Assembly (NCBI GenBank): GCA_020353115.1
Contig: CP070687.1
Location: 1,091,922-1,108,765 of the forward strand
From: Bacteroidales bacterium
Lineage (GTDB): Bacteria > Bacteroidota > Bacteroidia > Bacteroidales > VadinHA17
Length of the DNA stretch: 16,844 bases
Direction of reading: 5' to 3'
In this document: positions 1 to 6,903 of the stretch, piece by piece
How positions within the stretch are numbered: the first letter of the stretch is position 1
Layout of the letters: each line of letters begins with the position of its first letter
The notes under the pieces: model-generated
Database searches by the model: none
What the model saw: only the letters and a program-made list of their open reading frames with translations
What the model was told of the DNA's origin: nothing
Program-made: the position numbers and the translations under genes

Positions 1-860
1 ATATCATCAATTCCTGATTCTTTCCTTTGTGCATCGTTTTCAAAAGCATCGGCTATTATATTGTCAACAGGCAGATAAAGCGCTACGTTCTTTGCTTTGG
101 CGTCCTTAATAATCCCTGCTGCCAGGTCAAGTTTGTCTTCTTCCACAAGGGAAGCACCTATATTACCTCCCTCCGCCTTGATAAAGGTATATGTCATACC
201 GCCGCCGATAATCAGGTTATCCACTTTTTCCAGGAGTTCTTCGATAATGAGGATCTTGTCGGATACTTTTGCTCCCCCCATAATTGCTGTAAAGGGTTTA
301 GCGGGATTTAACAATACCTTGTCCATACTATTCAGTTCCTTGTCGATCAGGTATCCGAACAGCTTATCGTCTTGGAAAAAATTAGCGATAATGGTTGTTG
401 ATGCATGCGCACGGTGAGCCGTCCCAAAAGCATCGTTTACATATACATCTGCCAGGCCGGCCAGTTCTTTGGCGAACTCCTCATCACCCTTCGTTTCTCC
501 GGGGTGGAAACGGAGATTTTCAAGAAGAAGAACTTCCCCGGGTTTAAGATCATGTGCCATTTGCAGGGTACCTTCACCGGTGCAATCCTCAGCGAATTTT
601 ACCTTCAATCCCAGTAACCCCGATAAATGAAGTATAATATGTTTTAGTGAAAATTTCTCTTCATATGCCCCCTTCGGTCTGCCGAGATGTGACATAAGAA
701 TTGCAGAACCATGATCACCAAGGATTTTTTTGATTGTGGGCAATGCTGCCCTTATCCTTGTATCATCCGTAATTTCGAACCGGTCATTCAGGGGAACATT
801 AAAATCAACACGTACAATAGCCCTTCGGCCATTGAAGTTGAAGGTATCAATTCGTTTCAT
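1..860 (-). CDS. pgk: Phosphoglycerate kinase, C-terminal part missing at the window edge
   Basis: Catalyses reversible phosphate transfer between 1,3-bisphosphoglycerate and ADP in cytoplasmic glycolysis. Reading the minus strand from the ATG at 860-858 gives an uninterrupted frame of 286 codons to the window edge. The family is usually about 390-400 residues, so roughly the last third, including much of the nucleotide-binding domain, lies outside. Family motifs appear in the expected order: VDFNVPL near residue 18, SHLGRP near 55, LLLENLRF near 110, NDAFGTAHRAHAS near 145, MGGAKVSDK near 190 and LIIGGGMTYTF near 215. The substrate-binding Asp and Asn of VDFN, the His and Arg of SHLGRP and the Arg of AHRAHAS are all present. 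It is divergent from holB, and a good phylum-type promoter lies about 45 bp upstream. Identification is very secure. Confidence 0.97.
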   Translation of the reverse strand, partial: MKRIDTFNFNGRRAIVRVDFNVPLNDRFEITDDTRIRAALPTIKKILGDHGSAILMSHLGRPKGAYEEKFSLKHIILHLSGLLGLKVKFAEDCTGEGTLQMAHDLKPGEVLLLENLRFHPGETKGDEEFAKELAGLADVYVNDAFGTAHRAHASTTIIANFFQDDKLFGYLIDKELNSMDKVLLNPAKPFTAIMGGAKVSDKILIIEELLEKVDNLIIGGGMTYTFIKAEGGNIGASLVEEDKLDLAAGIIKDAKAKNVALYLPVDNIIADAFENDAQRKESGIDD

Positions 861-903
861 TTCGTTAGGTTTTAAATTTAATCTTCATAAACTCTGAGAA
901 AAA

Positions 904-934
904 CAAAAATATTAAGATTAAAAACGTTAGGCAA
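904..934 (-). promoter_or_regulatory. Predicted pgk promoter (Bacteroidota type)
   Basis: On the minus strand the spacer reads TTG (934-932), 20 bases, then TATTTTTG (911-904). This matches the phylum's primary sigma pattern, TTG then 19-21 bases then TAnnTTTG. The -7 element lies about 44 bp upstream of the pgk ATG. Assignment rests on consensus match only. Confidence 0.6.
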
Positions 935-1068
935 TGTAATCCGGAAATTTTATTGATAAAAAAAGAACGATGAAAAGGTATCCGCAAGTCCTGTCAGGAA
1001 ATTCGGATAGAAAAACCGGTTTTGAATTTCGGATAAGCCTGTGTTGACGGACGATTATAATCCTCGCT

Positions 1069-1171
1069 GCCAGCCATCCACAGGCTGGTAAATCCTGCCG
1101 GTCCGGCAGGCTGGCGGCAGACTGGCTCCCCGCAGCTTGCTGCGGATATAAGAGTCCGGAGCTTGCTCTGG
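1069..1171. repeat. Cluster of GC-rich stem-loops, REP-like
   Basis: Four compact inverted repeats lie in about 100 bp of the pgk/holB divergent spacer. Arms are 1070-1075 with 1083-1088; 1094-1100 with 1104-1110 (CCTGCCG/CGGCAGG); 1130-1135 with 1140-1145 (CCGCAG, loop CTTG, CTGCGG); and 1156-1161 with 1166-1171 (same loop, one G-T wobble). The arm GCCAGCC at 1069-1075 can also pair with GGCTGGC at 1109-1115, so alternative folds exist, and CAGGCTGG occurs twice (1081-1088, 1107-1114). The block is much richer in GC than its AT-rich flanks. No terminator-like T-run follows and both adjacent genes point away, so a terminator role is unlikely. It resembles an extragenic palindrome element; a nucleoid, mRNA-stability or transposase-related role is only inferred. 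Confidence 0.6.
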
Positions 1172-1190
1172 GGTTTAATACCAATTTACT

Positions 1191-1198
1191 TAACTTTG
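1191..1198 (+). promoter_or_regulatory. Possible -7 element for holB
   Basis: TAACTTTG fits the phylum -7 consensus TAnnTTTG and lies 25 bp before the holB ATG. No TTG is found at the usual 19-21 base spacing; the nearest (1163-1165) is 25 bases away, inside the last upstream stem-loop. The call is therefore weak. Confidence 0.3.
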
Positions 1199-1223
1199 TC
1201 CCAATTGACATTTACAACAAGCA

Positions 1224-2360
1224 ATGCTTTTCAGAAACATTGTAGGACAGAAAAAGATCAAAACAGTACTTCTACGGACTATACGTGAGGGCAGGATAAG
1301 CCATGCACAATTACTCCTTGGACCGGAAGGGTGTGGCAATCTTGCACTGGCCATTGCCTGTGCCCAGTATTTATCCTGTGATAACCGTGAGGAGGAAGAT
1401 TCATGTGGAACATGCCCGTCCTGCATGAAATACGAAAAACTTATCCATCCCGATCTCCATTTTGTCTATCCTGTTTCAACAACAAGGACGGTGACCAAGG
1501 ATCCGGTTAGCAGTGATTTTATAAACGAGTGGAGAATGATGGTAATGGAAAATCCATATATGAGGCTGAATCAATGGTATGAAGCTATAGGAATTGAAAA
1601 CAAACAGGGAACAATTAACAAAAGTGAAAGTTATGAAATAATACGGATACTGAACCTGAAAACCTTTGAGTCAGAATTCAAGGTGATGATCATCTGGATG
1701 CCTGAAAAGATGAACCATGTTGCAGCAAACAAATTATTGAAAATTCTTGAAGAGCCTCCTCCCAAAACCCTTTTCCTGTTGGTTTCGGAAGATACGGATA
1801 AAATGTTGCCAACCATACTTTCAAGGGCACAGCTCATTAAGATCCCCAAGGTTGATGATGAAAGCATTATAGAAGCACTGAAACAGAAAACTGGGCTTAC
1901 AGGTGATGGATTAAACGATATTGTCCGTTTGGCAAATGGTAATTATTTGCTGGCAAGGGAACTGATTGAGGAAAGTGAGGAAAATACAATCAATTTCAAC
2001 CATTTCACCCTCATGATGCGATTATCATATGGCAGAAAGATACACGAGTTGATCGCCTGGATTGACCAGCTGGCAGGAAACGGACGGGAAAAACAGAAAC
2101 AATTCCTCCGGTATTCCTTGCGGTTGATCCGTGAGAATTACATGCTGAATATTATTCCCGATGGTAAACGTGAGATGATTTTCCTTACCGGAAAGGAAAC
2201 CGGATTTTCCAGAAGATTTTCACCCTATATTAATGAGAAGAACGTTAATCAGATTGCTGAGGAGATGAATACGGCATATAACCATATTGCTGCAAATGCC
2301 AACAGCAGGATAGTCTTCCTCGATCTCTGCCTCCGGTTGATAAAATTGATTAAAATGTAA
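1224..2360 (+). CDS. holB: DNA polymerase III delta prime subunit
   Basis: Clamp-loader subunit that helps load the sliding clamp on primed DNA at the replication fork. The 378-residue product opens with the AAA+ signature of the DnaX/HolB family (NIVGQ at 5-9, then RISHAQLLLGPEGCG to about residue 38). The Walker A position ends GCGN rather than GKT/S, so the P-loop lysine is absent, as expected for a delta prime that does not hydrolyse ATP. Four cysteines at 52, 61, 64 and 67 form the family's zinc module. LLKILEEPPPKTLFLL (about 171-186) and LPTILSRAQ follow; the sensor motif is SRA rather than the common SRC. The C-terminal part is poorly conserved, as usual. ATG 1224 fits the conserved N-terminus. 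ricT follows after 92 bp, an association also known in Bacillus. Confidence 0.9.
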   Translation: MLFRNIVGQKKIKTVLLRTIREGRISHAQLLLGPEGCGNLALAIACAQYLSCDNREEEDSCGTCPSCMKYEKLIHPDLHFVYPVSTTRTVTKDPVSSDFINEWRMMVMENPYMRLNQWYEAIGIENKQGTINKSESYEIIRILNLKTFESEFKVMIIWMPEKMNHVAANKLLKILEEPPPKTLFLLVSEDTDKMLPTILSRAQLIKIPKVDDESIIEALKQKTGLTGDGLNDIVRLANGNYLLARELIEESEENTINFNHFTLMMRLSYGRKIHELIAWIDQLAGNGREKQKQFLRYSLRLIRENYMLNIIPDGKREMIFLTGKETGFSRRFSPYINEKNVNQIAEEMNTAYNHIAANANSRIVFLDLCLRLIKLIKM

Positions 2361-2375
2361 ATTTAATTAACTTTG
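2346..2375 (+). promoter_or_regulatory. Predicted ricT promoter overlapping the holB 3' end
   Basis: TTG at 2346-2348, 19 bases, then TAACTTTG at 2368-2375, a full match to the Bacteroidota promoter pattern. The -33 part lies inside the last codons of holB. Transcription would start near 2381 and give a leader of about 70 nt containing the hairpin at 2400-2433. Confidence 0.55.
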
Positions 2376-2399
2376 GCTACTTTTTAAACCATATAATGC

Positions 2400-2433
2400 A
2401 CCCGGAACAAAGAACCCTGGGAGTGTTCCGGGT
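2400..2433 (+). promoter_or_regulatory. Perfect 10-bp stem-loop in the predicted ricT leader
   Basis: ACCCGGAACA at 2400-2409 is the exact reverse complement of TGTTCCGGGT at 2424-2433, with a 14-nt loop. Only three T's follow before AACC, so it is a poor intrinsic terminator. It sits between the predicted ricT start site and the ricT ATG at 2453. It could be an mRNA 3'-end stabiliser for holB, a leader control structure for ricT, or a weak terminator. Confidence 0.5.
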
Positions 2434-2452
2434 TTAACCGACATTTTGAATA

Positions 2453-3589
2453 ATGAACGAGAACGATAATAATACGAGGTTGTGTATTAAGACAACACAG
2501 GTTAAATCACCCAAATATACCGGAAGCTGTCACAAACTCAATACCTATGACTGGTTAAATGATATTCCGGAAACACCTGTAAAACCAGACCTGGTTGAGG
2601 TGCGGTTTAAAAATACAAGGAAAGATTTTTACAGAAATTCAAATCAGATTCGATTACGGATTGGTGATCTGGTGGCAGTGGAAGCAACACCCGGACATGA
2701 TATCGGAATCGTCTCGCTGACAGGTGAACTTGTCACCAACCAGATGAAAAAGTGCAATATCCAGGTTGAGTCGGACGATTTTAAAAAAGTCTATCGGAAA
2801 GCCAAGCCTGCTGATATCGAGAAATGGGAAGAGGCAATTCAGCTTGAAAATTCAACCATGTTGAAAGCAAGAAAGATAGCCGTTGATTTGAATCTGGAAA
2901 TGAAAATTGGTGACGTTGAATACCAGGGAGACAAAACAAAAGCGATTTTCTATTACATCGCTGAGGGAAGGGTTGATTTCAGGGAATTGATCAAAGTGCT
3001 GGCCGAGGAGTTTAAGATACGAATTGAAATGAGACAAATAGGGGCCAGACAGGAAGCCGGCAGAATAGGCGGTATTGGTTCCTGTGGCAGGGAACTGTGC
3101 TGCTCATCATGGATCACCAATTTTGTGTCGGTAACTACCAACGCCGCAAGATACCAGGAATTGTCTTTGAATCCGCAGAAACTGGCAGGCCAGTGCGGGA
3201 AATTGAAATGCTGTTTGAATTATGAACTTGGTTGCTACATTGATGCCCAGAAAGATTTTCCCGATACTGCAGTTCCTATCGAAACCGAACAAGGGACGGC
3301 TTACCACCAGAAAACAGATATTTTCAGAAGGATCATGTGGTATTCCTATGAAAAAGAATCCTCTGTCAACCTGATACCCGTACCAGTAGAAAGGGTTATT
3401 CAACTCCTGGACCTTAATATAAAAGGAACAAAAATTCCTGCCCTGACCGAACAACAAAGAACAACCGGAAACCGAATCATAGATTATGGAAATAGAGTCG
3501 GGGAAGACAGCCTGACCCGGTTTGATAAAAAATCCGAAACGACCGGAAAAAAGAAGAAGAACGTCAAAAAAAAACGAAAGGGAAATTAA
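2453..3589 (+). CDS. ricT: PSP1-domain protein, RicT/YaaT family
   Basis: In Bacillus, RicT (YaaT) joins RicA and RicF in the Fe-S-containing Y-complex that promotes RNase Y-dependent mRNA maturation; the role in Bacteroidota is not established. The 378-residue product carries the PSP1 core from about residue 45, beginning LVEVRFKNTRKDFY and including GDLVAVEATPGHDIGIV. Two cysteine clusters follow: GSCGRELCC at about 209-217 (C211, C216, C217) and GQCGKLKCC at 246-254 (C248, C253, C254), with a further Cys at 261. These are likely Fe-S ligands. The last 30 or so residues are strongly lysine-rich and probably disordered, suggesting RNA or ribosome contact. No RicA/RicF-like gene is in the window. 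holB lies immediately upstream and gldH 69 bp downstream. Confidence 0.85.
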   Translation: MNENDNNTRLCIKTTQVKSPKYTGSCHKLNTYDWLNDIPETPVKPDLVEVRFKNTRKDFYRNSNQIRLRIGDLVAVEATPGHDIGIVSLTGELVTNQMKKCNIQVESDDFKKVYRKAKPADIEKWEEAIQLENSTMLKARKIAVDLNLEMKIGDVEYQGDKTKAIFYYIAEGRVDFRELIKVLAEEFKIRIEMRQIGARQEAGRIGGIGSCGRELCCSSWITNFVSVTTNAARYQELSLNPQKLAGQCGKLKCCLNYELGCYIDAQKDFPDTAVPIETEQGTAYHQKTDIFRRIMWYSYEKESSVNLIPVPVERVIQLLDLNIKGTKIPALTEQQRTTGNRIIDYGNRVGEDSLTRFDKKSETTGKKKKNVKKKRKGN

Positions 3590-3658
3590 TCCGCCCTGGT
3601 TAGGATTGATCCGGATTAATTCATCCATTGACTCAACCCCGCATTTAAAACAATTCAG

Positions 3659-4132
3659 GTGAAAAAAAATTTGATTTTTAAGCCCTCCTGTTTTTTAATC
3701 CTTGTGCTTCTTACCTCATGTGATCCTAACAGAGTATTTGAGGAAAACAAAACCATCCCTGACCATACCTGGAAATGGGACAACGTTTTGAATTTCAATG
3801 TTGAAATTGCAGATACCGTTAATCCACATAATATCTTTGTTAATATCCGAAATGGGGGCCAATACCAGTATAGCAATCTCTATCTTTTCATAAAGACAAT
3901 TTCTCCTTCCGGACAGTGGATAAGGGATACGGTAGAATGTATTCTGGCAGACGAGAAAGGCAGATGGCTGGGAAACGGACTGGGTGATATTTATGAAATA
4001 CGTATCCCTTATAAGATAAATGTACGATTCCCGTATACAGGGATTTATACGTTTGAATTTGAACAGGCCATGCGAATAGAAGATCTGAACCATATTTTTG
4101 ATGTGGGACTTCGTGTCGAAAGAGTCAAATGA
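3659..4132 (+). CDS. gldH: Gliding motility / type IX secretion lipoprotein GldH
   Basis: GldH is a cell-envelope lipoprotein needed for gliding and type IX secretion function in flavobacteria; its biochemical role is unresolved. The 157-residue product starts with a lysine pair and a hydrophobic stretch (about 4-18) ending in the lipobox LTSC, with Cys21 the lipidation site. The mature start is CDPNRVFEE, typical of GldH. The body (VEIADT, NIFVNIRNG, GKWLG-like RWLGNGLGDIYE) fits family patterns, and length is normal at about 155-165. The start is GTG at 3659; an in-frame TGA lies about 25 codons earlier with no ATG between, so a non-ATG start seems required. Asp follows the lipid Cys; in E. 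coli that favours inner-membrane retention, but the rule may not hold in this phylum. trmB starts 18 bp downstream, suggesting cotranscription. Confidence 0.88.
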   Translation: MKKNLIFKPSCFLILVLLTSCDPNRVFEENKTIPDHTWKWDNVLNFNVEIADTVNPHNIFVNIRNGGQYQYSNLYLFIKTISPSGQWIRDTVECILADEKGRWLGNGLGDIYEIRIPYKINVRFPYTGIYTFEFEQAMRIEDLNHIFDVGLRVERVK

Positions 4133-4150
4133 TCGTTATCAAACTTCATT

Positions 4151-4846
4151 GTGGTGGGAAAGAGAAAATTGAAAAAATGGGCTGAACTGGAGACGTATGA
4201 ACACGTGATCCAACCCCCGTTTGAGGAGGTATATAAAAAGGATTTCTATCTGAAAGGGAAATGGGCATCGACTTACTTTAAAAACGATCATCCGGTAATT
4301 ATCGAACTGGGATGCGGAAAAGGTGAATATACCATCGGCCTTGCAAGAAGATTCAGGAATAAAAATTTCATCGGGATCGATATTAAAGGGGCCAGGATGT
4401 GGAAAGGAGCAAAAATAGCAAAGGAAGAAGAACTGAACAATGTGGCATTTATTCGCACCAGGATTGAACTGATAAATTCCTTTTTTGGCAGAAATGAAGT
4501 TGATGAAATTTGGCTGACATTCCCCGATCCGCAGATTAAAAAAAAAAGAAATAAAAAACGTCTCACAGGATCCAGATTCCTGAATTCATATAAACAATTT
4601 TTGAGATCCGGCGGATCCATTCATTTGAAAACCGATAACACAATACTGTATAACGCTACCCTGGATCTCATTAAAGCCAATAATCTTTCCATATTGCAAT
4701 CGTCGGAAGATTTATATGCAGAACCTGATTTGGATTCTGTCCTGGCCATTCAAACTTTTTATGAGAAACAGTACAGGGAACAGGAATGCCCCATAAAATA
4801 TATTCGTTTTCATCTCGATCGTGATGGTCCGATAAAAGAATCATAG
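4151..4846 (+). CDS. trmB: tRNA (guanine-N7-)-methyltransferase
   Basis: Uses S-adenosylmethionine to methylate guanosine 46 in the tRNA variable loop. The 231-residue product has the SAM-binding motif IIELGCGKGEYTIGLA (from about residue 50) and the acidic loop IGIDIKGARMWKGA. The family-specific catalytic and tRNA-binding block FPDPQIKKKRNKKRLT starts at residue 124. HLKTDN near residue 158 and the following segment match the family C-terminal half. Length is typical. Two GTG codons occur in tandem at 4151 and 4154 and either may be the start; there is no suitable ATG. It lies 18 bp after gldH and 4 bp before the alkyltransferase-like gene, so these three are probably one operon. Confidence 0.93.
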   Translation: MVGKRKLKKWAELETYEHVIQPPFEEVYKKDFYLKGKWASTYFKNDHPVIIELGCGKGEYTIGLARRFRNKNFIGIDIKGARMWKGAKIAKEEELNNVAFIRTRIELINSFFGRNEVDEIWLTFPDPQIKKKRNKKRLTGSRFLNSYKQFLRSGGSIHLKTDNTILYNATLDLIKANNLSILQSSEDLYAEPDLDSVLAIQTFYEKQYREQECPIKYIRFHLDRDGPIKES

Positions 4847-4850
4847 GGAA

Positions 4851-5183
4851 ATGAAAAATGAAGGATTTTTTGAACGTGTCTATGAGGTTACAAAGCAAAT
4901 CCCTTTTGGCAGGGTAACTTCGTATGGTGCAATCGCAAACTATCTCAGTACCGGAAAATCAGCCAGGATGGTCGGTTGGGCCCTGAACAATTCACATCAT
5001 CTCCGGGATTTCATTCCCGCACATCGGGTAGTAAACAGAAATGGGGTGTTGACCGGTAAACATCATTTTGGCAACACGAACACCATGAAACAATTACTTG
5101 AAAACGAGGGTATTCGGATAGTTGATGACCGGATTGTGGATTTTGAAGACCATTTCTGGGACCCGGTAAGGGAATTACCATAA
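4851..5183 (+). CDS. Alkyltransferase-like (MGMT-fold) protein lacking the active-site cysteine
   Basis: This 110-residue protein is only the DNA-binding domain of the O6-alkylguanine-DNA alkyltransferase family. It has IPFGRVTSYGAIA (about 17-29, with the nucleotide-flipping Tyr25), SARMVGWALNNS (37-48, with the intercalating Arg39) and IPAHRVVNRNG (55-65). The alkyl-accepting Cys of the usual PCHRV motif is Ala57 (codon GCA at 5019). It therefore cannot act as a suicide alkyltransferase. Known alkyltransferase-like proteins bind O6-alkylguanine lesions and hand them to nucleotide excision repair; most have Trp at this position, so an Ala version is a related but distinct variant. A repair-signalling role is inferred. 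It follows trmB by 4 bp. Confidence 0.85.
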   Translation: MKNEGFFERVYEVTKQIPFGRVTSYGAIANYLSTGKSARMVGWALNNSHHLRDFIPAHRVVNRNGVLTGKHHFGNTNTMKQLLENEGIRIVDDRIVDFEDHFWDPVRELP

Positions 5184-5211
5184 GCAGGCTGGTGCTTTTC
5201 CGGAAAAATTC

Positions 5212-5219
5212 TATATTTG
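5212..5219 (+). promoter_or_regulatory. Possible -7 element for the mrp-nfu operon
   Basis: TATATTTG matches TAnnTTTG, 43 bp before the mrp ATG in a 79-bp intergenic space. The expected -33 position has only a partial match (CTG at 5189-5191). Moderate to weak support. Confidence 0.35.
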
Positions 5220-5262
5220 TAAATTAATTTAAATCAAATTAAGATAACAGCTATCTTTCGGA

Positions 5263-6381
5263 ATGGATTTTAGTAAAGAGCAGGTATTGGATGCATTAAG
5301 GAAAATCATTTATCCTGAAAAGAACAGGGACATTGTTTCCCTTGGTATGGTTGATGATTTGAAAATAGAAGGAAAAATGATCAGTTTTTCACTGCTTTTT
5401 ACAAAACCAAACGATCCCTTTGCATCCTCCATCAGAAAAGCTTGCATACAAGCAATTACAGATCATGTGGATCCGGAAGTCCAGGTAAGGGGGAACATAA
5501 CCATTAAAAATTCCGGAGAAACCATGAAGAAGAACGATATATTACCGGGAATTGAGAATATTATTGCAATTGCATCCGGAAAAGGAGGCGTAGGAAAATC
5601 AACAGTTGCTGTAAATATTGCCGTTTCATTGGCAAACAAAGGTTTCCGTGTCGGTCTTATTGATGCCGATATTTTTGGACCATCCATACCGAAAATGTTT
5701 AATGTAGTGAATATAAGACCCGAAGTACGTCTGGTTGATAATATGGATTTGATCGTTCCAATCGAGAAGTACGGAGTTAAACTATTATCCATAGGTTTCT
5801 TTATAAATCCCGATGATGCACTGGTCTGGCGGGGACCAATGGCTACGAATGCCCTGAAGCAAATGATCGAACAGGGAGACTGGGGTGATCTTGATTATCT
5901 GCTGGTGGATTTGCCTCCGGGAACCAGTGATATCCACCTAACCCTGGTGCAGGAAGTACCGGTTACAGGTGCAATTATTGTAAGCACCCCCCAGGAAGTC
6001 GCCCTGGCAGATGCTGTGAAAGGGATTTCTATGTTTACTTCAGAGAAGATCAATGTGCCAATTCTGGGTCTGGTGGAAAACATGGCATGGTTTACACCTG
6101 CAGAATTACCTGAAAATAAGTATTATATCTTTGGAAAGCAGGGCTGCAGAATCCTTGCAGAGAATTATAACATCGAGTTACTGGGCCAGATACCGATCGT
6201 GGAACGTATTTGTGAAGACGGAGATTCAGGCAAACCTTCCGTTATGGATACTGATTCCCCGGTAGCCCGGTCTTTTATCGATCTGACGGATAATCTGGTA
6301 AAACAGGTTGAAATCCGAAATCGGGAACTTGAGCCAACAAAGAAAGTCGAAATACAACGGAAACAGTTTTACACATCTTAA
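5263..6381 (+). CDS. mrp: Mrp/ApbC family iron-sulfur cluster carrier ATPase
   Basis: Cytoplasmic P-loop ATPase that binds and transfers Fe-S clusters to target apoproteins. The 372-residue product has an N-terminal MIP18/DUF59-type domain (about 1-85) and then the deviant Walker A motif GKGGVGKST at 106-114. DADIFGPSIPKM follows, then WRGPMATNALKQ and the Walker B-like LLVDLPPGTSD. After VENMAWF (about 271-277) most Mrp proteins carry a CxxC that binds the cluster at the dimer interface. Here the segment reads TPAELPENKYY and has no Cys pair; a single Cys occurs later in KQGCRI. This variant is, to my knowledge, common in the phylum. An NifU-like scaffold gene follows after 11 bp, which supports an Fe-S role and an operon. 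Confidence 0.92.
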   Translation: MDFSKEQVLDALRKIIYPEKNRDIVSLGMVDDLKIEGKMISFSLLFTKPNDPFASSIRKACIQAITDHVDPEVQVRGNITIKNSGETMKKNDILPGIENIIAIASGKGGVGKSTVAVNIAVSLANKGFRVGLIDADIFGPSIPKMFNVVNIRPEVRLVDNMDLIVPIEKYGVKLLSIGFFINPDDALVWRGPMATNALKQMIEQGDWGDLDYLLVDLPPGTSDIHLTLVQEVPVTGAIIVSTPQEVALADAVKGISMFTSEKINVPILGLVENMAWFTPAELPENKYYIFGKQGCRILAENYNIELLGQIPIVERICEDGDSGKPSVMDTDSPVARSFIDLTDNLVKQVEIRNRELEPTKKVEIQRKQFYTS

Positions 6382-6392
6382 ATACATATATT

Positions 6393-6644
6393 ATGGAAAC
6401 GGATAAGAAAAACAAATTGATTGACAGAATAAATGGTGCATTGAACCACGTTCGTCCCTACCTGCAGGCCGATGGAGGAGATATTTCACTGGTGGAGGTA
6501 ACGGACGAAATGATCGTAAAAGTCAAGCTTACCGGTGCCTGCCATGGTTGTCCGTTCAGTATGCAAACATTGAAATCCGGTGTTGAGCAGGCAATTGTAA
6601 AGGAGATACCGGAAATCAAGGAAGTACAGGCAGTGTATGATTAA
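6393..6644 (+). CDS. NifU C-terminal-domain Fe-S scaffold (Nfu type)
   Basis: A single-domain 83-residue protein matching the NifU C-terminal domain. It starts with a helix leading to VRPYLQADGGDISLVEV (about 20-36), then the cluster-ligand motif GACHGCPFS with C50 and C53. Nfu proteins assemble or carry a [4Fe-4S] cluster across a dimer, each subunit giving one CxxC. Position 11 bp after mrp fits a scaffold-carrier pair, and an intrinsic terminator follows 25 bp after the stop codon. Family identity is strong; the exact target proteins are unknown. Confidence 0.93.
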   Translation: METDKKNKLIDRINGALNHVRPYLQADGGDISLVEVTDEMIVKVKLTGACHGCPFSMQTLKSGVEQAIVKEIPEIKEVQAVYD

Positions 6645-6668
6645 TAATTCGGAATGAATGGAATTTTT

Positions 6669-6692
6669 AGGGCTGTACGGGCCCTTTTTTTT
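6669..6692 (+). terminator. Intrinsic terminator of the mrp-nfu operon
   Basis: AGGGC (6669-6673), a 7-nt loop and GCCCT (6681-6685) lead directly into an uninterrupted run of T's to 6692. It lies 25 bp after the nfu stop. The short stem is compensated by GC pairs and the long T-run. Confidence 0.75.
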
Positions 6693-6855
6693 GTTGACTC
6701 GATTAACGGTATTGAAGTACCGGATGGATCCTGCACCTGCATGCCGCGGACAGGGTGGGGGTGAATAACCATAGTATAGAGAAAATAATATTCCACCATG
6801 CATTTCCAGGTTTACCTGACATTGTCGATCAAAAATTATTCTCACATTGACAAAA
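6693..6855. other. Non-coding spacer upstream of sprE/porW, two small dyads
   Basis: No credible gene is seen between the nfu terminator and the sprE promoter region. Two small symmetrical sites are present: CGGTA/TACCG at 6707-6711 and 6718-6722, and CAGGT-TT-ACCTG at 6807-6818, the latter about 38 bp upstream of the possible -7 element. Either could be a protein-binding site, but five-base arms also occur by chance. Confidence 0.25.
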
Positions 6856-6863
6856 TATGTTTG
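6856..6863 (+). promoter_or_regulatory. Possible -7 element for sprE/porW
   Basis: TATGTTTG fits TAnnTTTG and lies 40 bp before the TTG start codon. No TTG sits at the normal -33 distance; a TTGAC lies at 6847-6851, too close. Weak support. Confidence 0.35.
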
Positions 6864-6903
6864 TAATTTCCCAGTTTAATTTTTAAGGTAAATCCTTATA
6901 TCA

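Noticed and set aside
27..617. Three plus-strand frames across the left edge
   Set aside because: They are antisense to pgk, whose minus-strand translation contains all expected motifs.
2400..2433. Strong intrinsic terminator of holB
   Set aside because: The stem is perfect, but the 14-nt loop and a tail of only three T's make efficient termination unlikely; it was kept as a leader or 3'-end structure.
3107..3628. 173-codon open frame on the minus strand opposite the end of ricT
   Set aside because: It lies antisense to a well-supported RicT coding region, has no recognisable domain and no promoter; it is a shadow of the Lys-rich coding sequence.
6486..6845. 119-codon minus-strand frame overlapping nfu and the spacer behind it
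   Set aside because: It runs through the nfu gene and its terminator and its residue make-up is not protein-like.
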